Of a stretch of 64,000 nt of DNA, positions 44,585-53,065 are shown piece by piece. Location of the stretch: positions 558,001 through 622,000 of the forward strand of contig NZ_QYAD01000001.1 of NCBI RefSeq assembly GCF_016758255.1, read 5' to 3'. The stretch is from Leucobacter chromiireducens subsp. chromiireducens. Its GTDB lineage: Bacteria > Actinomycetota > Actinomycetes > Actinomycetales > Microbacteriaceae. The position numbers and the translations under genes were made by a program. Each line of letters starts with the position of its first letter. Positions within the stretch are counted from its first letter, which is position 1. The notes under the pieces were generated by a model that did not search any database, was not told where the DNA came from, and saw only the letters and a program-made list of their open reading frames with translations.

Positions 44585-45799
44585 TTAGTTCGGTCTGCGC
44601 AAAGGAGCGCTGTTCGCCTCGCCCTGTTCGCGCACGCAGGCGAGCACCACGCCCATCGCCATGAGCGTCGAGATGAGCGACGTGCCGCCCGCAGATACGA
44701 AGGGGAGTGGCACCCCGAGCACGGGGATGAAGCCGAGCACCACGGCGACATTCACCGCCATCTGTGCCGTGATCCACGCTGCAGCGCCGCCGAGGACAGC
44801 GACCGCGAACGGGTCGCGGCAGTGCCCCATGAGTGCAATGAGCACCGCCACCAGCGTGACGAACGCGAGCAGGATGACGCCTGCGCCCACCGCGCCCAGC
44901 TCCTCGCCAATGATGGCGAAGATGAAATCGGTCTCCGCCTCGGGGAGCCACGACCACTTCGCCGTTGAATTGCCGACGCCCGCCCCGAACACCCCGCCTC
45001 GGGCGAGCGCCCAGAACCCGTTCAGCGACTGCCAGCACACCCCCTGAGCGTGCTCCGTATCCGAGAGACAGTCGATCTCGATGAAGTGGATGATGCGCAC
45101 CACCCGGTTCGGCTTGATGAGTGTCATCACGGCGATCCCGGCCGCGGCAAGGGCGGCGATGCCCGCGAGGAACCTCAACCGCACGCCGGAGAAGAACAGA
45201 CAGCCGAACACAAGCGCCGTGATGATCATGAGCGTGCCAAGATCTCCGCCCAGCACGTTGATGAACATCGACAGCGCGACCACCGGCAGGATCGGAATGA
45301 CCACGTGCCACCAGCGCCCGAGGAGCGGGAGCTTGGCGGCGAGCACGGTGGCCACCCACACGAGCAGCACGAACTTCATGAATTCCGCTGGCTGGGCGGA
45401 GATCGGGCCGAGACGCAACCAGTTGCGGTTGCCGCCGGCCTCGTACCCGAGCGGCGTGTACACGAGTAGCTGCAGGGTGAACCCGGCTCCCAGCAGCCAC
45501 CAGGCCCGCCGGCGCAGCACGACGGTGGGGACTCGGCTGAGCACGACGAAGAGGGCGAGCCCGATCAACGCGTACGACCCCTGCCGAACAAACCCGGAAA
45601 TGGGGTTCTGCCCGCCTGCGATTGCGGTGACCTGACTTGCCGACTGCACCATCACCACCCCGGTCAGGGTGAGAAACTGCACCACCCCGATGAGCGTGAG
45701 CGCAAGCTTTCTCAGCGGCCCGGGTCCCGGCGGCACGAGCGACCGTCGGGACCTGGGGTCCGCGGGGAGAACGACACGCTGCGTACGGCGGGCAAGCAT
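44585..45799 (-). CDS. FtsW/RodA/SpoVE-family peptidoglycan polymerase
   Basis: A 404-residue SEDS-family protein with about ten membrane helices that polymerises lipid II into glycan. Family motifs are NWLRLGPISAQPAEFMKF, LGGDLGTLMIITAL, PEAETDFIFAIIGEELG and GVPLPFVSAGGTSLISTLMAMG. The Asp in PEAETDFIFA is the expected catalytic region. FtsW-type features (GNSTAKWSWLPEAETDFI) are stronger than RodA-type. It lies outside a dcw cluster and 7 bp downstream of an LCP gene, so it is probably a second FtsW-like copy in a wall-assembly operon. It starts at ATG 45799. Confidence 0.9.
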   Translation of the reverse strand: MLARRTQRVVLPADPRSRRSLVPPGPGPLRKLALTLIGVVQFLTLTGVVMVQSASQVTAIAGGQNPISGFVRQGSYALIGLALFVVLSRVPTVVLRRRAWWLLGAGFTLQLLVYTPLGYEAGGNRNWLRLGPISAQPAEFMKFVLLVWVATVLAAKLPLLGRWWHVVIPILPVVALSMFINVLGGDLGTLMIITALVFGCLFFSGVRLRFLAGIAALAAAGIAVMTLIKPNRVVRIIHFIEIDCLSDTEHAQGVCWQSLNGFWALARGGVFGAGVGNSTAKWSWLPEAETDFIFAIIGEELGAVGAGVILLAFVTLVAVLIALMGHCRDPFAVAVLGGAAAWITAQMAVNVAVVLGFIPVLGVPLPFVSAGGTSLISTLMAMGVVLACVREQGEANSAPLRRPN

Positions 45800-45806
45800 G
45801 GTGCCC

Positions 45807-47150
45807 CTAGTTCACACAGGGAAGCGAGCCGGCGAGGATCGGTTCGTCCCACGAGTCGTACACCGCGAGGGGTTCGCCCGCTGCGCCTCGGCCACTGGGT
45901 ACCTGTGCGGGAGCCTCATCCTCGGCGAGCTGGTTCGGCTCGTCCGTCTCGTCCAGATCCCCGTCGGTGATTGGCTTGTCGCCGGCCAGCGCATCGGGAT
46001 TGTCCGCGGCGACCTCGGGCTCGAAGTAGGAGCCGTCGAGCACGGCAGCGACGACGCTCTGCACCTCGTCAATATCGACCGTGTTGACCGAGGCACCATC
46101 GATCGTCTCAAACCCGAGGATCGGCAGCGTGACGAACCGGGCGCCGCTCTTCGACGCTTCGAACGCGGTGCGCACGAAGGCGAGGATGTCGAAATCGGAG
46201 TCGAGAGCGACGTGATGCTGCGTGACATCGGCGAGCGCGAGCACGGTCTTCGGGTTCGTGAGCGTGCTGCGCTGCTTCAGGTTCGTCGCGAGGCTTGAGA
46301 GGAAGGCCTGCTGTCGGCGTGAGCGATCCAAATCAGTGAGGAACGGTCCGTCGAATCCGGTGTCTCGCCGCTGCCGCACGAAGCTCATCGCCTGCTCGGC
46401 GTCGAGCTCCTGCACTCCGGCCGTGAACTGGGCGCCCGAGTAGCTGTCTTCGGTCGCCTGGTTCAGGCAGACCGTCACGGGGGCGACGGCCTCGGCAACG
46501 TAGTAGAAGCCACCCATGGTCATCTCAACGAAATGGTCGATGCGCACATCGCCGAGGAAGTGCGACACCGTCTCGATCTGCGCCTGCCGACCGGCGCGGC
46601 GCGCATCCTGGTACGCCTCCTCGTCCGAGAACTCCTCATCCGAGTAGGCAATCTCGTTCATGCGCTCCTGCATCGCGAGCCCGTACGCCTCCTTGATCTT
46701 CGAGTGCGTCACCCCGAGCGGGGCCCCCACCAGCTCGACATAGTCGTCGCGCGGGATCGAGATCACGCTGGTCTGCGATCGATCCTCGGGGATGTGCAGC
46801 AGCATGAGCACGTTTGCGTTGTATCCGCCATCATCCGCGTTGCCGGCGTGGAGCGCTTCGTAGATTTCATCGGACAGTGGCTCGCCGTTCTGATCGACCC
46901 GCGAGTCCATGCCCATGATGAGGATGTTCTGCTCGCTCGTGTCTTCTTCGGGCTGTTCGACGAGCGGAAGCGCGAAGTCCGAGCGCACGATGCTGTCGGT
47001 GAAGTTCTTGAAGATGAGCGCTGCCACGGCGGCGCCCGCGCCGAGCACGAGCACGAGGCTCGCGGCAATCGTGGTGATGAGGCGACGCCGGCGAGACCAG
47101 CGACGTCTCGGCTGGGCTGCGTCGGCGGTAGCGAAATAGGGATCGTGCAT
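45807..47150 (-). CDS. LytR-CpsA-Psr (LCP) family glycopolymer transferase
   Basis: A 447-residue type II membrane enzyme that attaches wall glycopolymers to peptidoglycan. A basic head and membrane helix (about 22-45) precede the LCP domain. The domain has polyprenyl-phosphate-binding arginines and acidic residues in ILIMGMDSRVD, SVISIPRDDYVEL, THSKIKEAYGLA, DAEQAMSFVRQRRDT and DLDRSRRQQAFL. An acidic C-terminal tail follows (DNPDALAGDKPITDGDLDETDE). ATG 47150 is preferred; GTG 47216 is possible, but neither has a strong ribosome-binding site. It is followed at once by an FtsW-family gene. Confidence 0.9.
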   Translation of the reverse strand: MHDPYFATADAAQPRRRWSRRRRLITTIAASLVLVLGAGAAVAALIFKNFTDSIVRSDFALPLVEQPEEDTSEQNILIMGMDSRVDQNGEPLSDEIYEALHAGNADDGGYNANVLMLLHIPEDRSQTSVISIPRDDYVELVGAPLGVTHSKIKEAYGLAMQERMNEIAYSDEEFSDEEAYQDARRAGRQAQIETVSHFLGDVRIDHFVEMTMGGFYYVAEAVAPVTVCLNQATEDSYSGAQFTAGVQELDAEQAMSFVRQRRDTGFDGPFLTDLDRSRRQQAFLSSLATNLKQRSTLTNPKTVLALADVTQHHVALDSDFDILAFVRTAFEASKSGARFVTLPILGFETIDGASVNTVDIDEVQSVVAAVLDGSYFEPEVAADNPDALAGDKPITDGDLDETDEPNQLAEDEAPAQVPSGRGAAGEPLAVYDSWDEPILAGSLPCVN

Positions 47151-47284
47151 GGAGGTTCCGTCCGTGTGGGGTGAGCTGCGATCGCGGCGCGGCAGAGCCG
47201 GGCCATCGTGAGTCACCGCGCGTCGAAGCGAAGCCTGCGTGGCGCACCCTCAGTGGGCGTGCGTGTCCGTGCGAGGGGCGGTGC

Positions 47285-47788
47285 TCAGACGCAGAGCAAC
47301 GGCGGGGTAGTGGGCACCTCGAGCGTGGGGGTGAGTGGCATCAGCAGTCGCGAGAGGCGCTGGGTCTCGCCGCGTGAGAGCGTCGGGAGCGGAACGTCAA
47401 CCGCCGGGAGCGAGGCACCCGCGTGCGAGAGCGGCAGCACGTGCGACGCTGCCCCATCTGGAGCAGGCTCGTCCGCGCCGGGCGCACGCACCATGGTCAG
47501 GTACAGGGTGCTCGCCTCCGCAGGCTGCGTGAGCGCAAGTGCCACATCCTTGCTCTCGATGAGCTCGGGGCGATCGCTCGGTGGCGCGATGCTCGGTGCG
47601 CTCTGCGGCGTCGCCTCAGGGCGCGGGGAGGGCACGCGCGGCGCCTCAATCTGCTCGGTGGCCTGTACCGGGGTGGCACCCGAGTGGGCGGCGTCCGCCT
47701 GCGCGAGGTCGATCATCCAGAACGCCGGCAGCAGCACCGCAAACGCGAGCAGCAGCGCCAGGGGAACGCGGTGCGTGTGTGCGCGCAT
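47285..47788 (-). CDS. Hypothetical secreted or membrane-anchored Pro/Ala-rich protein
   Basis: 167 residues, not recognised. The N-terminal hydrophobic segment (about 8-28: VPLALLLAFAVLLPAFWMIDLAQADA) could be a signal peptide or anchor. It is followed by a Pro/Ala/Ser/Glu-rich disordered stretch and a short conserved-looking C-terminus (LPTLSRGETQRLSRLLMPLTPTLEVPTTPPLLCV) with a terminal cysteine. GGGAG precedes ATG 47788; an ATG one codon earlier is equally possible. It lies upstream of the LCP gene on the same strand. An overlapping plus-strand frame was judged a shadow. Confidence 0.55.
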   Translation of the reverse strand: MRAHTHRVPLALLLAFAVLLPAFWMIDLAQADAAHSGATPVQATEQIEAPRVPSPRPEATPQSAPSIAPPSDRPELIESKDVALALTQPAEASTLYLTMVRAPGADEPAPDGAASHVLPLSHAGASLPAVDVPLPTLSRGETQRLSRLLMPLTPTLEVPTTPPLLCV

Positions 47789-47905
47789 CATGCTCCCATC
47801 AGATCTGGATCGGGGCCGAGCGCCCAGACGGTGAGCGATGCTAGCAGGGTTTGCTGGGCGGTTCTGGCGGCACCCGCGCCGAGCGGCACCCGCGCCGGGC
47901 GGCGG

Positions 47906-48526
47906 CTAGACGAGCCCGGTCTCCTGCGCCACGTGGATTGCGCGCGCCCGAGTCTCGACGTCGAGCTTCGTGAAAATGTGCGCGAGGTGGCTCTTCACGG
48001 TGGCCTCGGTGACGAACAGTGCGCGAGCCATTTCGCGGTTGGTGGCACCGGTGACGAGCAATTTCAGCACCTCGAGCTCGCGTGCGGTGAGCTTCGGCAG
48101 CGGGTTGCGCATTCCCTGGACCACGCGCGACGCGAGGCTCGGCGCGAGCACCGTTTCGCCGGCCGCGGTGCGCTGCACGGCGTCGATGATCGCCTCGGGC
48201 GGCATGTCCTTCAGGAGGTAGCCGGCCGCGCCGGCCTCGATCGCGCCAAGGATCTCGGCATCGCGGTCAAACGTGGTGAGGATGAGCACCGCGGGCGCGG
48301 GATCGAGCCGCCTCAGTTCGGCGGTGACGCCGATCCCGTCGAGCCCATCGCCGAGCCGCAGGTCGCACAGCACCACGGCAGGGGACAGGTGCGCCGCGAG
48401 TGTGATGGCCTCTTCCCCCGTGGCCGCCTCGCCCACCACCTGGATGCGCGGATCGGCGTCAAGCACAGCGCGCAGCCCGGTGCGCACGACGGGGTGGTCG
48501 TCGACGAGCAGAACGGTGACGGTCAT
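47906..48526 (-). CDS. NarL/LuxR-family response regulator
   Basis: A 206-residue regulator. The receiver domain has phospho-acceptor Asp55 in VVLCDLRLGDGLDG and the switch Lys in GYLLKDMPP. The C-terminal LuxR-type helix-turn-helix is LTARELEVLKLLVTGATNREMARALFVTEATVKSHLAHIFTKL. ATG 48526 overlaps the stop of the kinase gene (ATGA), so kinase and regulator are translated together. Targets are unknown. Confidence 0.94.
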   Translation of the reverse strand: MTVTVLLVDDHPVVRTGLRAVLDADPRIQVVGEAATGEEAITLAAHLSPAVVLCDLRLGDGLDGIGVTAELRRLDPAPAVLILTTFDRDAEILGAIEAGAAGYLLKDMPPEAIIDAVQRTAAGETVLAPSLASRVVQGMRNPLPKLTARELEVLKLLVTGATNREMARALFVTEATVKSHLAHIFTKLDVETRARAIHVAQETGLV

Positions 48527-49824
48527 CGGGGCTCCTCTGCCGGGGCAGGCGCGGTAGCGGTCGGCGCTGCGGCGGAATCGGGGCGTGGGATCGGGGCAGC
48601 GGTGAGCGGGAGGTACGCCGAGAGCGCGGTGCCGTCGCCGGGCGCGCTCTCGACCTCGAGCCCACCGCCGAGCTCGCGCAGGCGATCGCGCATGAAGCGC
48701 AGGCCATAGCTTGAGCCGCCGGCGCCCGCGCGTTCCCAGCTCGCCGCGTCAAAGCCACGCCCATCGTCGATGAGGTCGAGGCGCACCGCATCGCCCGCGT
48801 CGATCAGGCTGAGCACGGCACGCGAGGCCTCCGCGTGGAGGCGAACGTTCGCGAGCGCGGACTGCGCGGTGCGCAGCAGAGCGACCTCCGCGGCGGCGCC
48901 GAGCTGTGGGAGTGAATCGTCGACGTGCAATTCGGTGCGCACGCCGGTCTCGTCCTCGAACGCAGCGAGCAAACGACCGAGCGCCGCACCGAGCGCGCCC
49001 TCGTCGAGCTCGGCGGGCGAGAGCGCCGCGATGATTCGGCGCACGTCCCCCAGACTGTCGCCGGCCAGATCCTCGATGCGGGCGAGGGTGCGCAGGGCAT
49101 CGTCGGGCGTCGCGGGTTCACGCTCCGCGTGCGCGAGCAAGCGGATGGACGAGAGCGATTGCGCGACAGTGTCGTGAATATCGCGCGCGAGGCGCGTGCG
49201 CTCAGCGACGGCGCCGGAGTGGCGCTGCGCGACCGCGAGCTCGTCCTGCAGCTCCGCCATCTCCTGTTGCGCGCGCGTGAGCGAGGCGACAAGGCGCTCG
49301 CGCTCGGCGGCATCACGCAGCAGTTCAAGGTAGCCGCGTGAGATGCCCAGCGCGAAGATACCGCCGATGAGGGGGCCAAACACGTTCGCGTAGCTCGTGG
49401 CGCCGTGGTGCACGAGCGGGCCGCCCACGACCACCGCGTACACGAGTGCCGAGAAGAGCAGCGCCCACCGGCCGGGGAGGAGGTGCCCGGCGAGCAGCCA
49501 GAGGAGAAAGGCGAGCCACACGAACTCTGCGGAGACCGCGACCGCGACGACCCAGATCACGGCGAGGCCGACGAGCCACCACGCGACCACGCCCGTGCCG
49601 CGCACGCGCGAGGGCAGCAGCGTGCCCGCGGTGTGCCAGGCGAGGATCGCGAGGCCGCAGATCAGCGCGACCGGGATCGCGACCCCGTCGCCGATCGCGC
49701 GGATCACGCCAATCGTGGTCAGCGCCGCGGCGATCACGTGCTGGCCGATCTGCATCGCGCGCACCGCGGGGCGCGGGGCGGTGCCCGGGGCCGCGTGGGG
49801 GAGTGGCGCGTTCACAATGCTCAT
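48523..49824 (-). CDS. Sensor histidine kinase, HisKA_3 (NarX/DesK-like)
   Basis: A 433-residue kinase with about six N-terminal membrane helices (about 20-170) and almost no extracytoplasmic domain. A coiled-coil linker leads to HisKA_3 with the phospho-accepting His in ARDIHDTVAQSLSSIRLL, and a HATPase_c domain ending GGGLEVESAPGDGTALSAYLP. A low-complexity Pro/Ala tail follows. It likely senses a membrane-associated signal. ATG 49824 has GGAGGAG 6 nt upstream; longer in-frame starts lack a site. It is the cognate kinase of the NarL-type regulator it overlaps. Confidence 0.92.
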   Translation of the reverse strand: MSIVNAPLPHAAPGTAPRPAVRAMQIGQHVIAAALTTIGVIRAIGDGVAIPVALICGLAILAWHTAGTLLPSRVRGTGVVAWWLVGLAVIWVVAVAVSAEFVWLAFLLWLLAGHLLPGRWALLFSALVYAVVVGGPLVHHGATSYANVFGPLIGGIFALGISRGYLELLRDAAERERLVASLTRAQQEMAELQDELAVAQRHSGAVAERTRLARDIHDTVAQSLSSIRLLAHAEREPATPDDALRTLARIEDLAGDSLGDVRRIIAALSPAELDEGALGAALGRLLAAFEDETGVRTELHVDDSLPQLGAAAEVALLRTAQSALANVRLHAEASRAVLSLIDAGDAVRLDLIDDGRGFDAASWERAGAGGSSYGLRFMRDRLRELGGGLEVESAPGDGTALSAYLPLTAAPIPRPDSAAAPTATAPAPAEEPR

Positions 49825-49967
49825 GCCAGTCTCCTCCGTCCCCGTGGGGTTCTGGCCCCACACTATCCGAGCCGTCTGCACCCGTGGCTCCGCCTTTTGA
49901 TTGATCTTTGCCCCGATCATGCGGTTTTCGGGTGACATCGAGATGAGTGCAGACGTACGCTGGCGCT

Positions 49968-50495
49968 ATGAAATGGGAACAGCTCCTCCTGCGCATCGAT
50001 CGGCTCGCGGGCGGGCGGGCCGCGGGTGAGCGGATCCCCGTCGCGGATCGGGATCATCCGCGCACCCGCCGCGCCTTTGGATGGATCTGGGCGCTCCTTG
50101 GGGTGGAGGTGCTGCTCGGGCTCGGCGCGGTCGTGGTGGCTGTCGTGATCGCCGGGTCGGGTGGTGCAGTGCCGTTCGCGGTGTGGATGCGCACCGTCGT
50201 GGTGCTCGGAATGACCGTGACGCTCTGCTACTTCACGTGGCGCGCCTCGCTCGGCTGGCGCTGGGCGTACCAGCGGCTGCGGCTCTTCGCGCAGATCTTT
50301 CCCGTGATCACCTTGGTCATGGCGGCGATCCCCGGCCTCTACCCGCTCTGGATGATCACGGAGCAGATCGTGTTCAGCCTCATCATGATCGGCATCGCTG
50401 ATTTCCTGACGAGCGACCACATGCGCGCCGCGTTTCGGAAACCGGGCAGCGAGCCCAATCTGTCGACCGCTTCCGAGCCGACCACTCAGCCTTAA
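49968..50495 (+). CDS. Small integral membrane protein
   Basis: 175 residues with four predicted membrane helices (about 39-62, 70-92, 107-124 and 128-145) after a charged head. No motif or family was recognised. ATG 49968 lies 6 nt after TACGCT with no ribosome-binding site (leaderless). It is divergent from the NarL-system kinase, so it may be regulated by or linked to it; that is speculative. Confidence 0.75.
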   Translation: MKWEQLLLRIDRLAGGRAAGERIPVADRDHPRTRRAFGWIWALLGVEVLLGLGAVVVAVVIAGSGGAVPFAVWMRTVVVLGMTVTLCYFTWRASLGWRWAYQRLRLFAQIFPVITLVMAAIPGLYPLWMITEQIVFSLIMIGIADFLTSDHMRAAFRKPGSEPNLSTASEPTTQP

Positions 50496-50636
50496 CGCAG
50501 CGCGACGCGGCATTCGGCACAGAAACACCGACAACGCTACCCAGTGCCCTCTACGCAACACGGAGTTTTCGAATCCGGGCTACGGAGAACGCCGCGTTCG
50601 GGGCTACGGGCGCCGCTCGCGGGCCTACTCTAAAAG

Positions 50637-50800
50637 GACCACCAACCCCCGGTGGAGCGCGGATCCCCCAATCCGTGCGACACGAACTGCTCGATCCCCA
50701 GACCGCAATCATTCCCCCATTCGATCGTGTGTCTTGAGCAGATCCCCCTGAACTGTGTCGGCCGCATCCCCCATCACACGCGGCCGGCACAGTTGTTTTC
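50637..50800 (+). ncRNA. Candidate 6C-type small RNA (C-rich loops)
   Basis: Hairpin 1 is CCACC/GGTGG (50639-50655) with loop AACCCCC. Hairpin 2 is GCGCGGAT/ATCCGTGC (50657-50678, 8 bp, one G-U) with loop CCCCCA. The middle part has single-stranded UCCCC runs and a long-range TGCTC/GAGCA pairing. It ends in a 15-bp terminator hairpin AACTGTGTCGGCCGC / GCGGCCGGCACAGTT (50751-50794) whose loop again has CCCCC, then GTTTTC. A -10 TACTCT lies at 50626-50631. The architecture matches the actinobacterial 6C RNA family, whose hallmark is stem-loops with runs of C in the loops. It occupies most of the 360-bp gap between genes. Function unknown. Confidence 0.65.
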
Positions 50801-50833
50801 TGGCAGGCGCCGCTATTTTCTGGCAGGAGCCGC
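50796..50833 (+). repeat. Short tandem repeat after the small RNA
   Basis: TTTTCTGGCAGGCGCCGC (50796-50813) recurs at 50816-50833 with one change (C to A), period 20 bp. The first copy begins in the U-tract of the small-RNA terminator. Confidence 0.8.
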
Positions 50834-50857
50834 CGTGCGGGTCGCTGGCGAGCGCCG

Positions 50858-51409
50858 TTAATTCGGCTCGGGGGAGCGCAGCAGCGCGGCGCGATCGGCA
50901 AGAAACGCAGCAAGCGTCTGCGCTCCGGACAGCGGTGCGCCGGCCCGCCACCGCACGCGCACCTCGCCGTCCGCGAGGCCGAGCGGCAGCGCCGAGTTCT
51001 CTGCCTCAAGCGCTGCGAGCGCGTCCGCATCGCCGAGCGGGATCGCGACGGCATCAAAGTTCACGGGCGCACCGCTCTCGAAGCCGCCCCGCAGCGCCGC
51101 CGCGGCGATCTCGCGGCGCTCCTCGCGGGACAACGACTGGTAGCCCGGGCGACCGCGCTCGGCTGCCCGGGTCGCGCGACCGGCGGCGTAGAGCGTGCCG
51201 TCAGTACCGAGGAGCAGGGTGCCCACGCGCCACACGCGGCCGAGTGAGCGCATGCGAGCGGGCCGAGTCCAGAGGAGCACGCGCCGGGGCGGCTCGAGCA
51301 CGGCGAGATACTCAGCTTCGACGCCAGCCTGAGTGAGTGCGGCAGCGGTCTCCATGCACGCTGCAACAGCGCGCGCTGTTGCCCCGCTCTCCCGATCGTC
51401 CACCGTCAC
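50858..51409 (-). CDS. Hypothetical cytosolic protein
   Basis: 183 residues, no family recognised with confidence. There is no signal peptide or membrane helix. Segments include AEYLAVLEPPRRVLLWTRPARMRSLGRVWRVGTLLLGTDGTLYAAGRATRAAERGRPGYQSLSREERREIAAAALRGGF and VNFDAVAIPL, a mixed alpha/beta pattern seen in uncharacterised Microbacteriaceae proteins. GTG 51409 lies 6 nt after TACACT on the minus strand (leaderless). It is divergent from an EamA exporter gene with 33 bp between the start codons. Confidence 0.75.
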   Translation of the reverse strand: MTVDDRESGATARAVAACMETAAALTQAGVEAEYLAVLEPPRRVLLWTRPARMRSLGRVWRVGTLLLGTDGTLYAAGRATRAAERGRPGYQSLSREERREIAAAALRGGFESGAPVNFDAVAIPLGDADALAALEAENSALPLGLADGEVRVRWRAGAPLSGAQTLAAFLADRAALLRSPEPN

Positions 51410-51415
51410 CCGGCC

Positions 51416-51435
51416 AGTGTAACCGGCACTAGAGT
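51416..51435. promoter_or_regulatory. Back-to-back leaderless promoters
   Basis: Minus-strand -10 TACACT (51421-51416), 6 nt before GTG 51409, and plus-strand -10 TAGAGT (51430-51435), 7 nt before ATG 51443, are only 8 bp apart. Each promoter's -35 region must therefore lie inside the opposite gene's transcribed region. Confidence 0.65.
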
Positions 51436-51442
51436 TGGTCTG

Positions 51443-52345
51443 ATGAGCTCAGTGTCGACGCCCCAGCACTTCGGACGCAGCGCAACGATCCGCGCCATGC
51501 TCCTCGTGCTGATCGGATCCCTTGGTATGCAGTTCTCCGCCGTAATCGCGGTGGGGCTGTTCCCTGCATTTGGCGTGCTCGGCACGAGCGCACTGCGCAT
51601 GCTGCTCGCCGCCGTGATCCTGCTCATCATCTTCCGCCCGCGGCTGCGTGGGCGCACCCGCCGCGAGTGGAGCGGAATCGTGCTCTACGGCGTTGCCATG
51701 GCCGCGATGAATGCGTTCCTGTACCTCGCGTTCGCTCGCCTGCCGCTCGGCATCGCGACCACAATTGACTTCCTTGGCCCCTGCCTCGTCGCGCTCGCGG
51801 CCTCCCGCCGTGCGCGCGAGGGGCTGCTCGCCGTCGTGGCGCTGCTCGGTGTCGCGCTGATCGCGGGCTTCGGCGGCGCGCTCGACCCGCTCGGCCTCAT
51901 GTTCGCCGGGCTCGCGGGCGCCGCGTTTGGGCTCTACACGCTGCTCGCAGCGCGCGTGGGACAGTCCGACGGTGGCCTGCCGAGCGTCGCGCTGTCGGTG
52001 ACCGTCGCGGCGATCCTCACACTGCCATTCTCCGCGCCCGTGGTGCCGCTCGTGCGCGTGGAGCACCTCATTCCACTGCTTGCGTCCGCGCTGCTCGGCA
52101 CCGCGCTCGCGTTCACGGTCGACACGATCGCGGGCCGACTCACCTCGGCGCGTGTGCTCGGCGTCTTCTTTGCGTTCGATCCTGTTGTGGGCACGATTCT
52201 CGGCGCGCTGTTCCTGGACCAGATGCTCACCCCCATCGCGCTCGTCGGCATCATCCTGGTGGTCGCCGCGGGAGCCGGAATTGTGTGGCTCTCCGGCGGG
52301 CACGGGCCCGCTGCCCCGCCGCAGGACGAGCCGGCGACCCCGTAA
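51443..52345 (+). CDS. EamA/RhtA-like DMT exporter
   Basis: A 300-residue membrane protein with ten helices in two EamA repeats (about 15-135 and 150-285). FARLPLGIATTIDFLGPCLVALAASRR and FFAFDPVVGTILGALFLDQMLTPIALVGIILVVAAG are typical of RhtA-like amino-acid/metabolite exporters. The substrate is unknown. ATG 51443 is leaderless. The CYTH gene follows within 10 bp, its own -10 hexamer overlapping this gene's stop. Confidence 0.88.
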   Translation: MSSVSTPQHFGRSATIRAMLLVLIGSLGMQFSAVIAVGLFPAFGVLGTSALRMLLAAVILLIIFRPRLRGRTRREWSGIVLYGVAMAAMNAFLYLAFARLPLGIATTIDFLGPCLVALAASRRAREGLLAVVALLGVALIAGFGGALDPLGLMFAGLAGAAFGLYTLLAARVGQSDGGLPSVALSVTVAAILTLPFSAPVVPLVRVEHLIPLLASALLGTALAFTVDTIAGRLTSARVLGVFFAFDPVVGTILGALFLDQMLTPIALVGIILVVAAGAGIVWLSGGHGPAAPPQDEPATP

Positions 52346-52354
52346 GCTGTCGGC

Positions 52355-53065
52355 GTGACGACACAGCCGGGAACCGAGTCGCTCGAGATCGAGCGCAAGT
52401 ACGAGATCGCGGTCGGGGCACCGCTGCCGAGCGCGGAGGAGTTCGCGGCAGCGGGCTTTGCCGCGGACGCGCCCGAAACCTTCGAGCTCGTCGCGCGCTA
52501 CTACGACACGCCTGACGAGGACCTCGCACGGGCTGGCATTGCCGTGCGCGTGCGCGAGGGCGGCACTGACGCAGGGTGGCACGTGAAGCGACGCGAGCCG
52601 GGCGGCGTGCGCGAACAGCACTGGCCCCTCGAGACGCAACTGCCCGCGGGGTTGCTCGCAGAGCTCGCCGCGCGGATCGGCGTGGCCGCGGGATCCGTGC
52701 GGCCGCGCGCCGAACTGCTCACCGAGCGCACCGTTGTTGTGCTGCGGGATGTCCAGGGCCGCGCGCTCATCGAGCTCGCTGACGACCGCGTGCGCGCGAC
52801 CGACCTCGCCGACGGGGTGCGGCGCGCCTGGCGGGAGTGGGAGGCAGAGCTCCTCCCAGGCGGAGTGGAACCGCACCTCGATGCGCTCGATCCCGTGCTG
52901 CGGGCGGCCGGGGCCAGCCCGTCCGCGAGCCCCGCAAAGATTGCGCGCGCGACGGGCAAGCTCGTGCAGATCGCCCGCGCGAAACAGGCCGATGCTGCCG
53001 TGATCGCTGCACTTGTGGAACTCGACGCCGATGATCAGGCGGCGGCGCGTACCCTGGACTCATGA
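52355..53065 (+). CDS. CYTH-domain protein (triphosphate tunnel metalloenzyme)
   Basis: A 236-residue CYTH/TTM-fold protein. The signature EIERKYE is at residues 11-17, followed by the paired charged strands RYYDTPDEDLARAGIAVRVREGG, WHVKRREPGG and IELADDRV of the beta-tunnel that binds triphosphates. Bacterial members hydrolyse triphosphate or have related roles. GTG 52355 has TAAGCT 6 nt upstream, and that hexamer overlaps the EamA stop codon. It overlaps the following small gene by ATGA. Confidence 0.88.
   Translation: MTTQPGTESLEIERKYEIAVGAPLPSAEEFAAAGFAADAPETFELVARYYDTPDEDLARAGIAVRVREGGTDAGWHVKRREPGGVREQHWPLETQLPAGLLAELAARIGVAAGSVRPRAELLTERTVVVLRDVQGRALIELADDRVRATDLADGVRRAWREWEAELLPGGVEPHLDALDPVLRAAGASPSASPAKIARATGKLVQIARAKQADAAVIAALVELDADDQAAARTLDS

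Noticed and set aside
47208..47834. 208-residue plus-strand frame overlapping the hypothetical minus-strand gene at 47285-47788
   Set aside because: Ser/Gly/Arg-rich and without a start signal, whereas the minus-strand frame has a clear hydrophobic leader and GGGAG before its ATG.
47867..47897. Tandem GCGGCACCCGCGCCG repeats after the NarL-type regulator
   Set aside because: Two 15-bp units at a 16-bp period in GC-rich non-coding sequence; easily explained by slippage, no function suggested.
50755..51336. 193-residue plus-strand frame starting in the small-RNA terminator
   Set aside because: It starts inside a terminator hairpin and runs antisense to a better-supported minus-strand gene; its sequence is Arg/Ala/Ser low complexity.
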